Source of the DNA: Sphingobacteriia bacterium
Lineage (GTDB): Bacteria > Bacteroidota > Bacteroidia > Chitinophagales > Chitinophagaceae
Length of the DNA: 59,595 nt
Direction: 5' to 3'
Assembly (NCBI GenBank): GCA_004294135.1
Contig: RDZY01000020.1
Span: 1 to 59,595, forward strand
The notes beneath the pieces are model-generated. The model ran no database searches. It saw nothing but the letters and a program-made list of their open reading frames with translations, and was not told where the DNA came from. Shown here piece after piece: positions 43,771 to 53,078 of this stretch (position 1 is the stretch's first letter; each line of letters begins with the position of its first letter). A program made the position numbers and the translations under genes.

Positions 43771-44514
43771 ATGGTAGATAAAGCATGGTATAAGGATTGG
43801 TTCAATTCACCCTATTATCATTTATTGTACCAGCACCGCGATGAAACGGAAGCCAATCAATTTATACAGCAGCTCATTCAGTATATAAATCCTCCCAAGG
43901 GCAGTTTAATGTTGGATATAGCATGTGGTAAAGGGCGGCATAGTATTGCTTTGGCAGAGATGGGTTTTGATGTAACAGGCATTGATTTGTCAGCCGCCTC
44001 TATTATAGAAGCCAAGCTAAGTGAAGCCGACCAATTGCATTTTTACCAGCATGATATGCGCCGTCCCTTTCGGATCAACTATTACCAGTATGCATTTAAT
44101 TTTTTTACCAGTTTTGGTTATTTTAAAACGAGGCGAGAGCATGATAATGCCATTAGAACAATGGCCGAGAGTTTGCATTCGGGGGGACTATTGGTAATAG
44201 ATTATTTAAACGTGCATTATGCGGCTGCAACGCTGGAACAAACATTTACCAAGGAGATAGAAGGGGTTTGTTTTCATATTGCCAAGTGGCAGGATGCGCA
44301 TCATTTTTACAAACAGATACAGGTAGTAGAGAAGGGGCAAACTGCTTTGAGGCATTTGTATACAGAGCGAGTAGCTAAATTTTCTTTGGCAGATTTTAAC
44401 GATATGCTTTCTTACCAGCAAATGCAGATAGAAGAAGTGTTTGGCGATTACCAGCTGGGGCGATATGACTTGAAAAATTCACCTAGGTTGATAATACTAG
44501 CAAGGAAGAAATAA
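43771..44514 (+). CDS. Class I SAM-dependent methyltransferase
   Basis: From ATG 43771 (MVDKAWYKDWFNSPYYHLLY) it has 247 residues; the longer frame from 43681 overlaps the glmM start. Motif I is LMLDIACGKGRHSIALAEMGFDVTGIDLS; then FNFFTSFGYF and GGLLVIDYLNVHYA. The WYKDWFNSPYYHLLYQHRD opening is common in a Bacteroidota methyltransferase group without a known substrate. Confidence 0.85.
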   Translation: MVDKAWYKDWFNSPYYHLLYQHRDETEANQFIQQLIQYINPPKGSLMLDIACGKGRHSIALAEMGFDVTGIDLSAASIIEAKLSEADQLHFYQHDMRRPFRINYYQYAFNFFTSFGYFKTRREHDNAIRTMAESLHSGGLLVIDYLNVHYAAATLEQTFTKEIEGVCFHIAKWQDAHHFYKQIQVVEKGQTALRHLYTERVAKFSLADFNDMLSYQQMQIEEVFGDYQLGRYDLKNSPRLIILARKK

Positions 44515-44532
44515 ATTTAAAATCTACCCGCT

Positions 44533-44540
44533 TAACTTTG
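44533..44540 (+). promoter_or_regulatory. -7 promoter box of pyrF
   Basis: TAACTTTG, an exact TAnnTTTG match, followed by 4 nt and the pyrF ATG. The same spacing is seen at trpL and pcm. Confidence 0.5.
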
Positions 44541-44544
44541 CAGC

Positions 44545-45408
44545 ATGACTCGCTTAAAACTTATTGAACAAATTCAACTAAAACAATCCTATCTCTGTGT
44601 AGGCTTAGATACCGATATTGCCAAACTACCTCGCCATCTTCAATCTTCGCCCAATGCCGTTATTGATTTTAATAAAGCTATTATTGATGCCACCAAACCC
44701 TATTGTGTAAGCTATAAAATTAATACTGCATTTTATGAATCGCAGGGAATTAAAGGCTGGGAAGCCATGCAAGAGACAGTGGCATATATACCAAAAACAC
44801 ACTTGACTATTGCAGATGCCAAACGAGGAGATATTGGCAATACTTCAGCTCAATATGCAAAGACTTTTTTTGAACTAATTCCGTTTGACGCAATCACCGT
44901 GGCACCCTATATGGGGGAAGATAGTATTCGTCCCTTTTTGGAATACCAAGATAAGTTTACCATTGTATTAGGGCTCACATCTAATGCAGGTAGCAACGAT
45001 TTTCAGCAGTTGTTATTATCTCCAAACCTTACGGAAGAAAACAGGGGTCGCAGATTATATGAGCAAGTACTGGAAAAAACGGCAACATGGGGAACACCCG
45101 ATAATTTAATGTTTGTAGTGGGAGCTACACGTGCTGCAGATTTAGAAAATATAAGATCAATAATACCCGAGCATTTTTTGTTGGTACCTGGGGTTGGATT
45201 TCAAGGGGGTAGCTTGGAAGAAGTAACTCGTTATGGGAAGAATAAAGACGTAGGTTTATTGGTGAATGCCAGTCGCGCCATTATTTTTGCAGGTGGAGGG
45301 GAGGACTTTGCCGCAGAAGCAGCCATCATAGCCCAACAATACCAAGTTGAGATGAAGGGTTATTTGCAGGAATTGGGTATAGTTCAAAGCCATTTAAAAA
45401 CGTATTAA
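44545..45408 (+). CDS. pyrF: Orotidine-5'-phosphate decarboxylase
   Basis: PyrF converts OMP to UMP, the last step of de novo pyrimidine synthesis. The 287 residues correspond to the longer type 2 enzyme: LCVGLDTDIAKLP near the start, catalytic DAKRGDIGNTSAQYAKTFF (Lys/Asp network), VAPYMGEDSIRPF, GATRAADLENI and the PGVGFQGGSLEEV loop. It stands alone, with the NUDIX pair 94 bp downstream. Confidence 0.94.
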   Translation: MTRLKLIEQIQLKQSYLCVGLDTDIAKLPRHLQSSPNAVIDFNKAIIDATKPYCVSYKINTAFYESQGIKGWEAMQETVAYIPKTHLTIADAKRGDIGNTSAQYAKTFFELIPFDAITVAPYMGEDSIRPFLEYQDKFTIVLGLTSNAGSNDFQQLLLSPNLTEENRGRRLYEQVLEKTATWGTPDNLMFVVGATRAADLENIRSIIPEHFLLVPGVGFQGGSLEEVTRYGKNKDVGLLVNASRAIIFAGGGEDFAAEAAIIAQQYQVEMKGYLQELGIVQSHLKTY

Positions 45409-45502
45409 AATTTTGATTATGGCCAACGTTGGGAATATATGCTTGGCATGGAAAACATCATACCGCCCATATCATTACATTACGCACAAAAAATAATTGG
45501 AA

Positions 45503-46066
45503 ATGAGTAATATTAGTAAATGGAGATTGCGCAGCACAGAACAACTGGTGAAAGACCGTTGGGCAGATGTACGCAAAAATAGTTACCAAAAAAACGATGG
45601 AACAGTAGTGGAACCCTTTTATGTGTATGGGTTTCCCGACTATGCTACTGCATTGGCTATTACCAAAGAGGGTAAAGTGATTGTAGAGAAAATGTATCGG
45701 CCTGGCTTAGATATGGTAACACTTGAATTGCCTGGGGGCTGTGTAGACGCGTCTGATAAATCACTCACCGATACCATGGCTAGAGAGTTATTTGAAGAGA
45801 CTGGCTACCGTTTCGATCATATTGAATATTTGGGAAAAACATCCCCTAATCCAACCACCAATACCAACCTAATGCATATGTTTTTGGCTACTGGTGGTGT
45901 AGAAGATCCACTGGCAGTATTGGATGCAGAAGAAGCTGTGGAAGTAGTGGTATTGGAATGGGAGGACTTTATAGAAAAATTTAAAGCACAGGAATTCATT
46001 CAGTCCATGCAAGTATGCACTATTCTCTATGCATTGATGCGGATGGATAAATTGGTAATTTTTTAG
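45503..46066 (+). CDS. NUDIX hydrolase with altered NUDIX box
   Basis: From ATG 45503 (MSNISKWRLRSTEQ) it has 187 residues. The fold resembles ADP-ribose pyrophosphatases (VKDRWADVRKNSY...VEPFYVYGFPDYATALAITKEGKVIVEKMYRPG). The NUDIX box is GGCVDASDKSLTDTMAR followed by ELFEETGY. The metal-binding REUxEE part is intact, but the first conserved Glu is Asp and the spacer is 8 instead of 7 residues. The next NUDIX gene begins one base after its stop. Confidence 0.85.
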   Translation: MSNISKWRLRSTEQLVKDRWADVRKNSYQKNDGTVVEPFYVYGFPDYATALAITKEGKVIVEKMYRPGLDMVTLELPGGCVDASDKSLTDTMARELFEETGYRFDHIEYLGKTSPNPTTNTNLMHMFLATGGVEDPLAVLDAEEAVEVVVLEWEDFIEKFKAQEFIQSMQVCTILYALMRMDKLVIF

Positions 46067-46067
46067 T

Positions 46068-46628
46068 ATGATAGAATCTGTAAAAGCATGGCGAGTGCTG
46101 CGTTCTAATATTGTGTATAGTAAGAAATGGATGCAGGTAATTGAAGATGAGTGTGAGTTACCTGATGGCCGCGTTATTTCACCTTATATAACCATTGCAG
46201 TCCCCAATTTTTGTAATATGGTAATGATTACCGATCAGGATGAAGTGGTTATGGTAAAGCAGTACCGCCATGCTGCAGGAATTATTTCCGTAGAATTACC
46301 TGGTGGTATGATTGATGCAGGAGAGGATCCACTAGCAGCGGCGAAACGTGAAATGCAAGAAGAAACAGGCTATACCAGTGATGATGTTGAACTGCTTTAT
46401 TCTGTTCATCCCAATCCACCATTAGAGCGTAATCGTGCTTGGTTTTATTTAGCCCAAGGGGTAAAATGTACTAGTAAAACTGCCTTTGATGCATTCGAAG
46501 ATCTTGAATTGGTTTTAATGCCCAAAACCGTGTTTATGCAAATGCTTTTAGATCATTCATTTACACATGGTATGCAAGCAGGGGCTATGTATGCAGCAGC
46601 CATTCGTTTAGGATGGCTTAGGTGTTGA
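46068..46628 (+). CDS. NUDIX hydrolase
   Basis: The 186 residues carry a perfect NUDIX box, GGMIDAGEDPLAAAKREMQEETGY. Upstream elements (WRVLRSNIVYSKKWMQVIEDECELPDGRVISPYITI, VVMVKQYRHAAG) again resemble ADP-ribose/nucleotide-sugar pyrophosphatases. It is similar in layout to the preceding gene and likely arose from it by tandem duplication. It overlaps the convergent folC gene by 11 bp. Confidence 0.88.
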   Translation: MIESVKAWRVLRSNIVYSKKWMQVIEDECELPDGRVISPYITIAVPNFCNMVMITDQDEVVMVKQYRHAAGIISVELPGGMIDAGEDPLAAAKREMQEETGYTSDDVELLYSVHPNPPLERNRAWFYLAQGVKCTSKTAFDAFEDLELVLMPKTVFMQMLLDHSFTHGMQAGAMYAAAIRLGWLRC

Positions 46629-47916
46629 ATAAATTTTTAGTTACTTCACCTACCAGAAAAACACTACCACAAACCAGTATTAAATCATCGGGTGTTGACT
46701 TTTCTATTGCAGTTTGAATGGCATCGTTTACGGTTAAAAAACAATCTCCTTTTAATTCAAATTCCAAGGCTTGTGCTTGGAGACTAATTTCATCTAAAGC
46801 CCTTGGTATATGCGCTTTAGTAAAATAATATAACGCGTGTTGGGGCAATAATTGTAATACAGCATTGATGTCTTTATCCTTCACCATACCTATTATAATA
46901 TGCAGCCGATGATAAGAACTCAGGTCAAGCTGTCGATTGATTTCTTTTATACCATCCACATTGTGACCAACGTCTAAAACTAGGGTAGGGTGTTGACGAA
47001 TAATTTCCCATCTACCATAGAAACCGGTTAATTTCTTTACCTGTTTTAGCGCAGATTTTATGATCTGTTGATTGATATTCCATCCCATTTTTTGAAGAAA
47101 AGCACAAGCGTCTAAAACGGTCAGCAGGTTTTTTGTTTGGTACAATGCGGGAAGATCTAGTTGATAGGCAATGTATTCATTCTTGTCTTTATCTACCACT
47201 GTAATATTCAATAGTTGGTCTTCCATAACCCAATCATTCAGATACCTGTTTTCAGCGGCATAGCTGATGAAACTGTGAAGGGCTTTTGCCTCAAACACAG
47301 GTCTCGTTTCTGGTAGTGATTCGCCAATTACAACGGGTATATGGGCTTTAATGATGCCTGCTTTTTCACCTGCAATCGCTTCTAGTGTATTGCCGAGTAA
47401 ATTCATATGATCCCATCCAATATTGGTAATAATACTTAGTTCGGGGGTAATAATATTGGTACTGTCTAGCCTTCCGCCCAAACCGACTTCTATGATGGCA
47501 ATATCTACTTCTTGCTGTGCAAAATAATCGAAGGCCATGGCGACGGTAATCTCAAAAAATGAGGGTGATAATTTTTCAATCAGTGGCTTTATTTTTTCAG
47601 TAAAAGAAACCACAAAAGAGGCTTCGCAAAGCGCCCCATTTATTTTAATCCGTTCTCTAAAATCATAAAGGTGGGGTGAAGTATAAAGTCCTGTTTTATA
47701 ACCAGCTGTTTGTAAAATAGCTGCCAGCATATGGCTGGTAGACCCTTTTCCGTTGGTGCCGGCAATATGAATTGACTTGAATTTAAGGTGGGGATTTCCC
47801 AACGCTTCGCAAAGAGCAATGGTATTGGTCAAGTCTTTTTTATAAGCAGCGGCACCCAACCTACTGAACATGGGTAATTTTTCAAAAAGATATTCTACAG
47901 TTTCTTGGTAATTCAT
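46618..47916 (-). CDS. folC: Bifunctional dihydrofolate synthase / folylpolyglutamate synthase
   Basis: From ATG 47916 (MNYQETVEYLFEKLPMFSRLG) it has 432 residues; a start at 47934 would sit on the promoter-like CATCTTTG. The P-loop is IAGTNGKGSTSHMLAAIL; then YTSPHLYDFRERIKING, AIIEVGLGGRLDSTN, ITNIGWDHMNLLG (metal-binding His) and LVLDVGHNVDGI for the C-terminal domain. It adds glutamate to dihydropteroate and to folates. Confidence 0.93.
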   Translation of the reverse strand: MNYQETVEYLFEKLPMFSRLGAAAYKKDLTNTIALCEALGNPHLKFKSIHIAGTNGKGSTSHMLAAILQTAGYKTGLYTSPHLYDFRERIKINGALCEASFVVSFTEKIKPLIEKLSPSFFEITVAMAFDYFAQQEVDIAIIEVGLGGRLDSTNIITPELSIITNIGWDHMNLLGNTLEAIAGEKAGIIKAHIPVVIGESLPETRPVFEAKALHSFISYAAENRYLNDWVMEDQLLNITVVDKDKNEYIAYQLDLPALYQTKNLLTVLDACAFLQKMGWNINQQIIKSALKQVKKLTGFYGRWEIIRQHPTLVLDVGHNVDGIKEINRQLDLSSYHRLHIIIGMVKDKDINAVLQLLPQHALYYFTKAHIPRALDEISLQAQALEFELKGDCFLTVNDAIQTAIEKSTPDDLILVCGSVFLVGEVTKNLFNT

Positions 47917-47953
47917 ACAGGTACAAAGATGCAAATAATACAGTGAACCTACA

Positions 47954-48769
47954 CTAATTTCGAAGTTTAAAATTAAAGATCAGTGTGCCAGTTTGCTCAT
48001 CGCTTTCACTGGCATTGAGTTTTAAAGACCTGGCTTTTTGAATGGCTATATTTCTAATATTGGTATTAGTAGTGGTAGTGCCTTTTGGATTAACGGCAGC
48101 TTTTAATACCGTTCCTTTGCCATCAACAATAATGTCGACTGCCACTTTTGCATTTTCATTAAAGTCGTCTTCAAAGGAAGGTAGTCGCGTTATTCTCCTC
48201 CCATCTAATCCACTCCTAATAGCCACTCCAGCGCCGCCATTTCCACTAGCTGCGTTGCCGGTATAACTATCGCTGTTCGGATTTCCGTTGGGATTGCCCT
48301 GATCACCTTTGCCGCCTGCAATACCTTGGTTGCGTTTACCATTATAGCTATCTGCGTTGTTACCACCAACTGTATTGGCTGTGGTGCCTGTGAATAATGC
48401 TTTTGGTTTGGGCGATGGAAGGGTAGTGTTTTCGGGACTATTATTAACTGTTTTCTTAGGGTTTATTTTATTATTCACTGCTATATCATCATCCGAAGGG
48501 GTGAGTTGTTCAGCACTATTTGATGCTAAAGATTTAGTTGAACTGGTTGATTTTGAAGCGCCAGTATTACCGGGAATTTCAGGTGCAATATTACCCATGC
48601 CAGTTTCATCATAGCCTAAATTCACTTCAATGCCTTCGCCTAAAATAATTGTTGGTGGAATGGGTTGATTGTAATGGGAGTAAAAAAATATTAAAAATAG
48701 AATGGTAGTAATCACAGCGGTGATTAAGGAAGCTTTTTTGTTTTTTTGTTTTTCAAAAACCTGATCCAT
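47954..48769 (-). CDS. TonB-like energy-transducing protein
   Basis: The 271 residues have a short cytoplasmic start, one transmembrane helix (about 14-32, ASLITAVITTILFLIFFYS), a long low-complexity periplasmic linker rich in Asn, Gly, Ser and Thr (about 60-185) and a C-terminal domain with VAVDIIVDGKGTVLKAAVNPKGT and a closing GTLIFNFKLRN strand, as in TonB/TolA C-terminal domains. It may energise a TonB-dependent receptor. No ExbB/ExbD genes are adjacent, and the C-domain is divergent. Confidence 0.75.
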   Translation of the reverse strand: MDQVFEKQKNKKASLITAVITTILFLIFFYSHYNQPIPPTIILGEGIEVNLGYDETGMGNIAPEIPGNTGASKSTSSTKSLASNSAEQLTPSDDDIAVNNKINPKKTVNNSPENTTLPSPKPKALFTGTTANTVGGNNADSYNGKRNQGIAGGKGDQGNPNGNPNSDSYTGNAASGNGGAGVAIRSGLDGRRITRLPSFEDDFNENAKVAVDIIVDGKGTVLKAAVNPKGTTTTNTNIRNIAIQKARSLKLNASESDEQTGTLIFNFKLRN

Positions 48770-48844
48770 TCAAGAGAGAGTTGATAATGATAGTGGTAAA
48801 ATTAAGGAAAAGAAATAGTTCTTCTTGGAAAGAAAGGTTAAAAA

Positions 48845-48878
48845 CAAAGAGGCTGTCGTTTTTGCGACAGCCTCTTTG
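48845..48878 (-). terminator. Terminator of ahcY
   Basis: A perfect 14-bp inverted repeat, CAAAGAGGCTGTCG / CGACAGCCTCTTTG, with a 6-nt loop; on the minus strand the stem runs into TTTTT. It lies 36 bp after the ahcY stop. Confidence 0.85.
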
Positions 48879-48886
48879 AAAATATG

Positions 48887-48918
48887 AACTCAGTAACTTA
48901 GTAACTCACTAACTTAAT
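48887..48918 (-). repeat. Four 8-nt tandem units across the ahcY stop codon
   Basis: AACTCAGT, AACTTAGT, AACTCACT, AACTTAAT (+ strand order). The last unit contains the ahcY stop codon (48914-48916). Confidence 0.7.
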
Positions 48919-50239
48919 ACCTGTACATTTCAGCTTTGAAAGGTCCAGTCTTGCTAATGCCTAAGTATTCAGCTTGTTCAGTTGTTAGCACATCTAATAC
49001 CGCACCAACTTTAGCAAGGTGTAAGAAAGCAACTTTCTCATCTAAATGCTTAGGAAGCACATACACTTTATTCTCGTAGTTGCTATGATTCATCCACAAT
49101 TCAATCTGTGCCAATGTTTGGTTACAGAAAGAGTTACTCATTACAAAAGAAGGGTGACCAGTAGCACAGCCTAAATTAACCAAGCGGCCTTCTGCAAGTA
49201 CAATTACGTCTTTCCCATCAATATTGTACAAGTCAACTTGTGGCTTAATGGTATCTTTGGTATTGCCGTAGCTGCTATTCAACCAAGCCATATCAATTTC
49301 AATATCAAAGTGACCGATATTACAAACGATTGCTTTGTCTTTCATTGAACGGAAATGTTTTTCAGTAATCAAGTCTCTACAACCAGAAGCAGTAACAATG
49401 ATATCAGCTTCTTTCACAGCTTCAGCCATTGGCTTCACTTCAAAACCTTCCATGGCAGCTTGCAACGCACAGATAGGATCTATTTCAGTAACAATAACTC
49501 GGCAACCAGCACCTTTTAAAGAAAGAGCAGAACCTTTACCCACATCACCATATCCACCAACAACAGCAATTTTACCAGCCATCATTACATCAGTAGCTCT
49601 GCGAATAGCATCTACCAATGATTCTTGACAACCATATTTATTATCGAATTTAGATTTGGTAACAGAATCGTTTACATTGATAGCAGGAATAGGTAAAGTA
49701 CCTTTAGCCATGCGCTCATATAAACGGTGAACACCAGTGGTAGTTTCTTCCGATAGACCTTTAATATTAGAGATCAGCTCAGGGTATTTATCAAATACTA
49801 TATTGGTTAAATCACCACCATCATCTAAAATCATATTTAGGGGACGATCAACACCGCCAAAAAATAAAGTCTGCTCAATACACCAATCCGCTTCTTCTTG
49901 GGTTTGACCTTTCCAAGCAAAAACACCAATGCCAGCAGCAGCAATAGCAGCAGCAGCTTGATCCTGCGTAGAAAAAATATTACAAGAACTCCATTTAACT
50001 TCTGCACCCAATGCAATTAAAGTTTCAATGAGAACAGCAGTCTGAATGGTCATATGCAAACAACCTGCAACGCGAGCGCCTTTTAGAGGCTGAGATGCGC
50101 CATATTCAGTACGCAACGCCATAAGACCGGGCATTTCGGCTTCTGCTAAACGAATTTCTTTGCGACCCCAATCTGCGAGACTGATATCGGCAACCTTGTA
50201 CGCAAGGCTGAAATCAATAGATGATGCTAATGTAGACAT
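48914..50239 (-). CDS. ahcY: Adenosylhomocysteinase
   Basis: The enzyme splits S-adenosylhomocysteine into adenosine and homocysteine and so keeps methylation running. The 441 residues include the substrate segment [40 protein letters not shown], the NAD-binding [18 protein letters not shown] and the C-terminal FKAEMYRY that closes the partner subunit's NAD site. A TAGCTTTG -7 box (minus strand) lies about 20 nt upstream of the ATG. No riboswitch structure is visible. Confidence 0.96.
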   Translation of the reverse strand: MSTLASSIDFSLAYKVADISLADWGRKEIRLAEAEMPGLMALRTEYGASQPLKGARVAGCLHMTIQTAVLIETLIALGAEVKWSSCNIFSTQDQAAAAIAAAGIGVFAWKGQTQEEADWCIEQTLFFGGVDRPLNMILDDGGDLTNIVFDKYPELISNIKGLSEETTTGVHRLYERMAKGTLPIPAINVNDSVTKSKFDNKYGCQESLVDAIRRATDVMMAGKIAVVGGYGDVGKGSALSLKGAGCRVIVTEIDPICALQAAMEGFEVKPMAEAVKEADIIVTASGCRDLITEKHFRSMKDKAIVCNIGHFDIEIDMAWLNSSYGNTKDTIKPQVDLYNIDGKDVIVLAEGRLVNLGCATGHPSFVMSNSFCNQTLAQIELWMNHSNYENKVYVLPKHLDEKVAFLHLAKVGAVLDVLTTEQAEYLGISKTGPFKAEMYRY

Positions 50240-50357
50240 AATAGTTTTTTTAGATGTTGCAAAGCTAATTTTAAAGAATAAAATGGCATAATTATTTAAA
50301 AATTAAGAATAAAGCACTATTTTAGATGTATTTAATAGTCGTTAACCCTTGTTTGAT

Positions 50358-50855
50358 ATGCCTAAAGCCACTCAAAAAGCCGATTCTACTACTGCTGTTC
50401 TTTTGGATCAGAAGGACTTAGCCATTTTAAAATTGCTGCAACTAAATGCGCGCATCACGGTAAAAGAAATTTCAGATCAGGTTCATTTGAGTACAACACC
50501 CGTGCACGAGCGTATAAAAAGAATGGAGGAGAGTGGGGTGATAAAGCAGTACGCTACACTGTTAGATCCTACCAAAGTAAAAAAGGGGTTGATGGTGATA
50601 TGTTATGTGTCGTTGAAGCAGCACGATAAAACAGCGGGTGGAAAGTTCATTAAAAGAATGCACGAACTGAATGAAGTAATTGAGTGTTATAATATTTCTG
50701 GTGAATTTGATTTTATGTTAAAAGTAGTAGCGGAGAGTATGGATGCATATTATGATTTTCATGTAAACAAACTGAGTCAAGCCGAAAATATCGGACACGT
50801 TCAATCGGTTTTTGTAATGGGAGTAATAAAGCAAACGCATGTATTGGTATATTAA
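50358..50855 (+). CDS. Lrp/AsnC-family transcriptional regulator
   Basis: From ATG 50358 (MPKATQKADST) it has 165 residues. The N-terminal winged helix is LDQKDLAILKLLQLNARITVKEISDQVHLSTTPVHERIKRMEESGVI; the C-terminal RAM ligand-binding domain includes VIECYNISGEFDFMLKVVAESMDAY. Such regulators sense amino acids. It is divergent from ahcY (sulfur amino-acid cycle), a possible target, and is 14 bp upstream of selO. Confidence 0.9.
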   Translation: MPKATQKADSTTAVLLDQKDLAILKLLQLNARITVKEISDQVHLSTTPVHERIKRMEESGVIKQYATLLDPTKVKKGLMVICYVSLKQHDKTAGGKFIKRMHELNEVIECYNISGEFDFMLKVVAESMDAYYDFHVNKLSQAENIGHVQSVFVMGVIKQTHVLVY

Positions 50856-50869
50856 ATGAATTTATTGTA

Positions 50870-52327
50870 ATGAGTAAACACAAATGGAATTTTAACAATA
50901 GTTACCAGCAGCTTTCAAACAAAATGTATTCGCCAGTAATGCCAACAAAAGTGTTGGCACCAGCAACGGTATTATTCAATAAAAAGTTGGCTGTGGAACT
51001 GGGCTTGGTATTTGAGGCAGCGGATACAGAATTTAAAGATGGCGTATTTTCAGGAAATTTTATTCCAGAAGGAGCAGAGCCAATAGCACAAGCATATGCA
51101 GGCCACCAATTTGGTCATTTTAATATATTGGGAGATGGCCGCGCCATTTTATTAGGAGAGATCATAACGCCCAATGGAAGTAGGGTAGATATTCAATTAA
51201 AAGGATCGGGACCAACGCCATATTCGCGCCGAGGAGATGGAAGGGCAACGCTGCGTTCTATGCTGCGCGAATACATTATAAGCGAAGCCATGCATGGTAT
51301 GGGTATTGCGAGTTCGCGCAGCATTGCGGTGGCAATAACAGGCGAGAAAGTGTATCGAGAAGATATGCATGATGGTGCAGTATTAACAAGGATAGCTAGC
51401 AGTCATATTCGGGTGGGGACATTTGAATATGCAAGAAATTTTTTATCTACAGAGGAGCTAGAATCGTTTACGAACTATACCATTCGTCGCCATTATCCGC
51501 AGTTGCAAGGCAGTGCTAATGCAGCGTTGGAATTTTTGCGAGCGGTAGTATTGAAGCAGGTAGCGTTGATGGTGAATTGGATGCGAGTAGGTTTTATTCA
51601 TGGGGTGATGAATACCGATAATATGTCGGTAGCTGGGGAAACGTTCGATTATGGCCCCTGTGCATTTATGAATAGTTATGATACCAAAACTGTGTTCAGT
51701 TCCATTGATACCAATAGCAGGTATGCTTATGGCAACCAGCCCCAAGTTGCATTATGGAATTTGAGTTGCCTTGCTAGTGCTTTATTACCATTGATACATT
51801 CAGAGGAGGCAATAGCTATTAAAATGGCAGAGGAGGTATTGAATGTTTTTCCTGCATTGTATCAGCAACAATATGCAACCATGATGGCGAATAAAATTGG
51901 GTTTTTGGTTTCGAATGAAGAAATAGTATTATTAATAAGTGAGTTATTGGAATGGATGCAGTTGAATAAGGGCGATTATACCAATACTTTTTTAGTGATT
52001 CAATGGAATGGCAAATTATCTCAGCCAATATATGAGCAAGATTTATTTAAGGAGTGGTTAAAGAAAAGGGAAATATTGCTTGCAAAAAATGGCATATCCA
52101 TAGAAGTGGCTACCAGCTTAATGCAATTGAACAATCCGTGTTATATACCTCGGAATCATTTGGTAGAGCAAGCCCTTGATGCAGCTTGTTTTGAAAATAA
52201 TTACGATTATTTTAATCGCTTTTTGAGTACCCTTGTGCAACCCAATGATGTTGTTAAGGAATGGAATGAATTTCACATGCCCCCAGAAGTTGGGGATGGG
52301 GTTTATGCGACTTATTGTGGTACTTAA
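50870..52327 (+). CDS. selO: SelO/YdiU-type protein AMPylase
   Basis: SelO is a pseudokinase-fold enzyme that transfers AMP to protein Ser/Thr/Tyr. The 485 residues show AYAGHQFGHFNILGDGRAILLGE, QLKGSGPTPYSRRGDGRATLRSMLREYIISEAM, IRVGTFEYA, FIHGVMNTDNMSVAGETFDYGPCAF and the C-terminal Y-C-G-T. That Cys occupies the place of the eukaryotic selenocysteine, and no TGA is used here. It probably shares transcription with the Lrp gene upstream. Confidence 0.93.
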   Translation: MSKHKWNFNNSYQQLSNKMYSPVMPTKVLAPATVLFNKKLAVELGLVFEAADTEFKDGVFSGNFIPEGAEPIAQAYAGHQFGHFNILGDGRAILLGEIITPNGSRVDIQLKGSGPTPYSRRGDGRATLRSMLREYIISEAMHGMGIASSRSIAVAITGEKVYREDMHDGAVLTRIASSHIRVGTFEYARNFLSTEELESFTNYTIRRHYPQLQGSANAALEFLRAVVLKQVALMVNWMRVGFIHGVMNTDNMSVAGETFDYGPCAFMNSYDTKTVFSSIDTNSRYAYGNQPQVALWNLSCLASALLPLIHSEEAIAIKMAEEVLNVFPALYQQQYATMMANKIGFLVSNEEIVLLISELLEWMQLNKGDYTNTFLVIQWNGKLSQPIYEQDLFKEWLKKREILLAKNGISIEVATSLMQLNNPCYIPRNHLVEQALDAACFENNYDYFNRFLSTLVQPNDVVKEWNEFHMPPEVGDGVYATYCGT

Positions 52328-52330
52328 AAA

Positions 52331-52825
52331 TTAAAGTTGAATGCCCATGATGTAATCGTCCATTATAAAACCATGATCTAGTTCAACAATATGTTCACTA
52401 AGGATACTAAACCCATAGCGTTCATAAAACGCTTTGGCTTTATTGTATTTGTTCACTTGAAGAATTAACTGTGTGCCGTTTTTTTCTCTGGCGTAATTTA
52501 GCACTTGCAGCAGTAGGGCTTTGCCAGCTCCGGTATTTTGCGAACTGGGTAAAACGTAAAGTTTATTGAGCTTAAAAGTATTTTCAGCTTCCGTTTCAAT
52601 TGATATAGATGCAAAACCAATAGGGGTATTGTTTATTTCAGCCAAATAAAACTGGTGTCCACTGGCCATTTGTTGTTCCAGTGCGTCCTCACTGTACATT
52701 AACTGGAGCATATATTTAATTTGTGAAGTAGAAATAATAGCTCCATAAGTAGTTGGCCAAGTAGCAAAAGCGATGGCTTGAATGGTTTTAATATTTTGTA
52801 AAGCGGCTGGGATAATTTGCGTCAT
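52331..52825 (-). CDS. GNAT-family N-acetyltransferase
   Basis: The 164 residues have the GNAT fold: FYLAEINNTPIGFASISIE (strands 2-3), LNKLYVLPSSQNTGAGKALLLQVLNYA with the acetyl-CoA pyrophosphate loop (normally QxxGxG/A; here QNTGAG), and LILQVNKYNKAKAFYERYGFSIL. The substrate is unknown. It converges on selO with a 3-bp gap. Confidence 0.88.
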   Translation of the reverse strand: MTQIIPAALQNIKTIQAIAFATWPTTYGAIISTSQIKYMLQLMYSEDALEQQMASGHQFYLAEINNTPIGFASISIETEAENTFKLNKLYVLPSSQNTGAGKALLLQVLNYAREKNGTQLILQVNKYNKAKAFYERYGFSILSEHIVELDHGFIMDDYIMGIQL

Positions 52826-52860
52826 TAATTCAATTAATTACAAATGAAAGAGGGTATAAA

Positions 52861-52883
52861 TTTACTCCAAACTAGCCATTTAG
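52861..52883. repeat. 23-nt dispersed motif, copy 2
   Basis: TTTACTCCAAACTAG, two variable bases, ATTTAG; partner of 12914-12936. Here it lies in the intergenic region, 36 bp upstream of the GNAT start. Confidence 0.6.
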
Positions 52884-53015
52884 CCGAAATCTCCAATATA
52901 TTCTTGCAAAGCGAGACTGTGATTAGTAAAGGACGAACAACTTTGGATTTAAGTTCTTAATTTCAGCTTTATATTTTCAATCAGCAGCTTTTATGGGCTA
53001 AAGGAATGCTAATTC

Positions 53016-53023
53016 CATATTTG
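53016..53023 (+). promoter_or_regulatory. -7 promoter box of the Crp/Fnr gene
   Basis: CATATTTG, one mismatch from TAnnTTTG, 55 bp before the ATG. A small palindrome with arms GGAAT/ATTCC (53003-53016) ends on its first base and could be an autoregulatory site. Confidence 0.4.
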
Positions 53024-53078
53024 CACAAATTGCTAAAGTTGGTGGCAATATCACACTTCACACAAACAAAATACAGCT

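Noticed and set aside
50240..50340. SAH or SAM riboswitch upstream of ahcY
   Set aside because: The short A+T-rich upstream region shows a promoter box only and no conserved riboswitch core that I can recognise.
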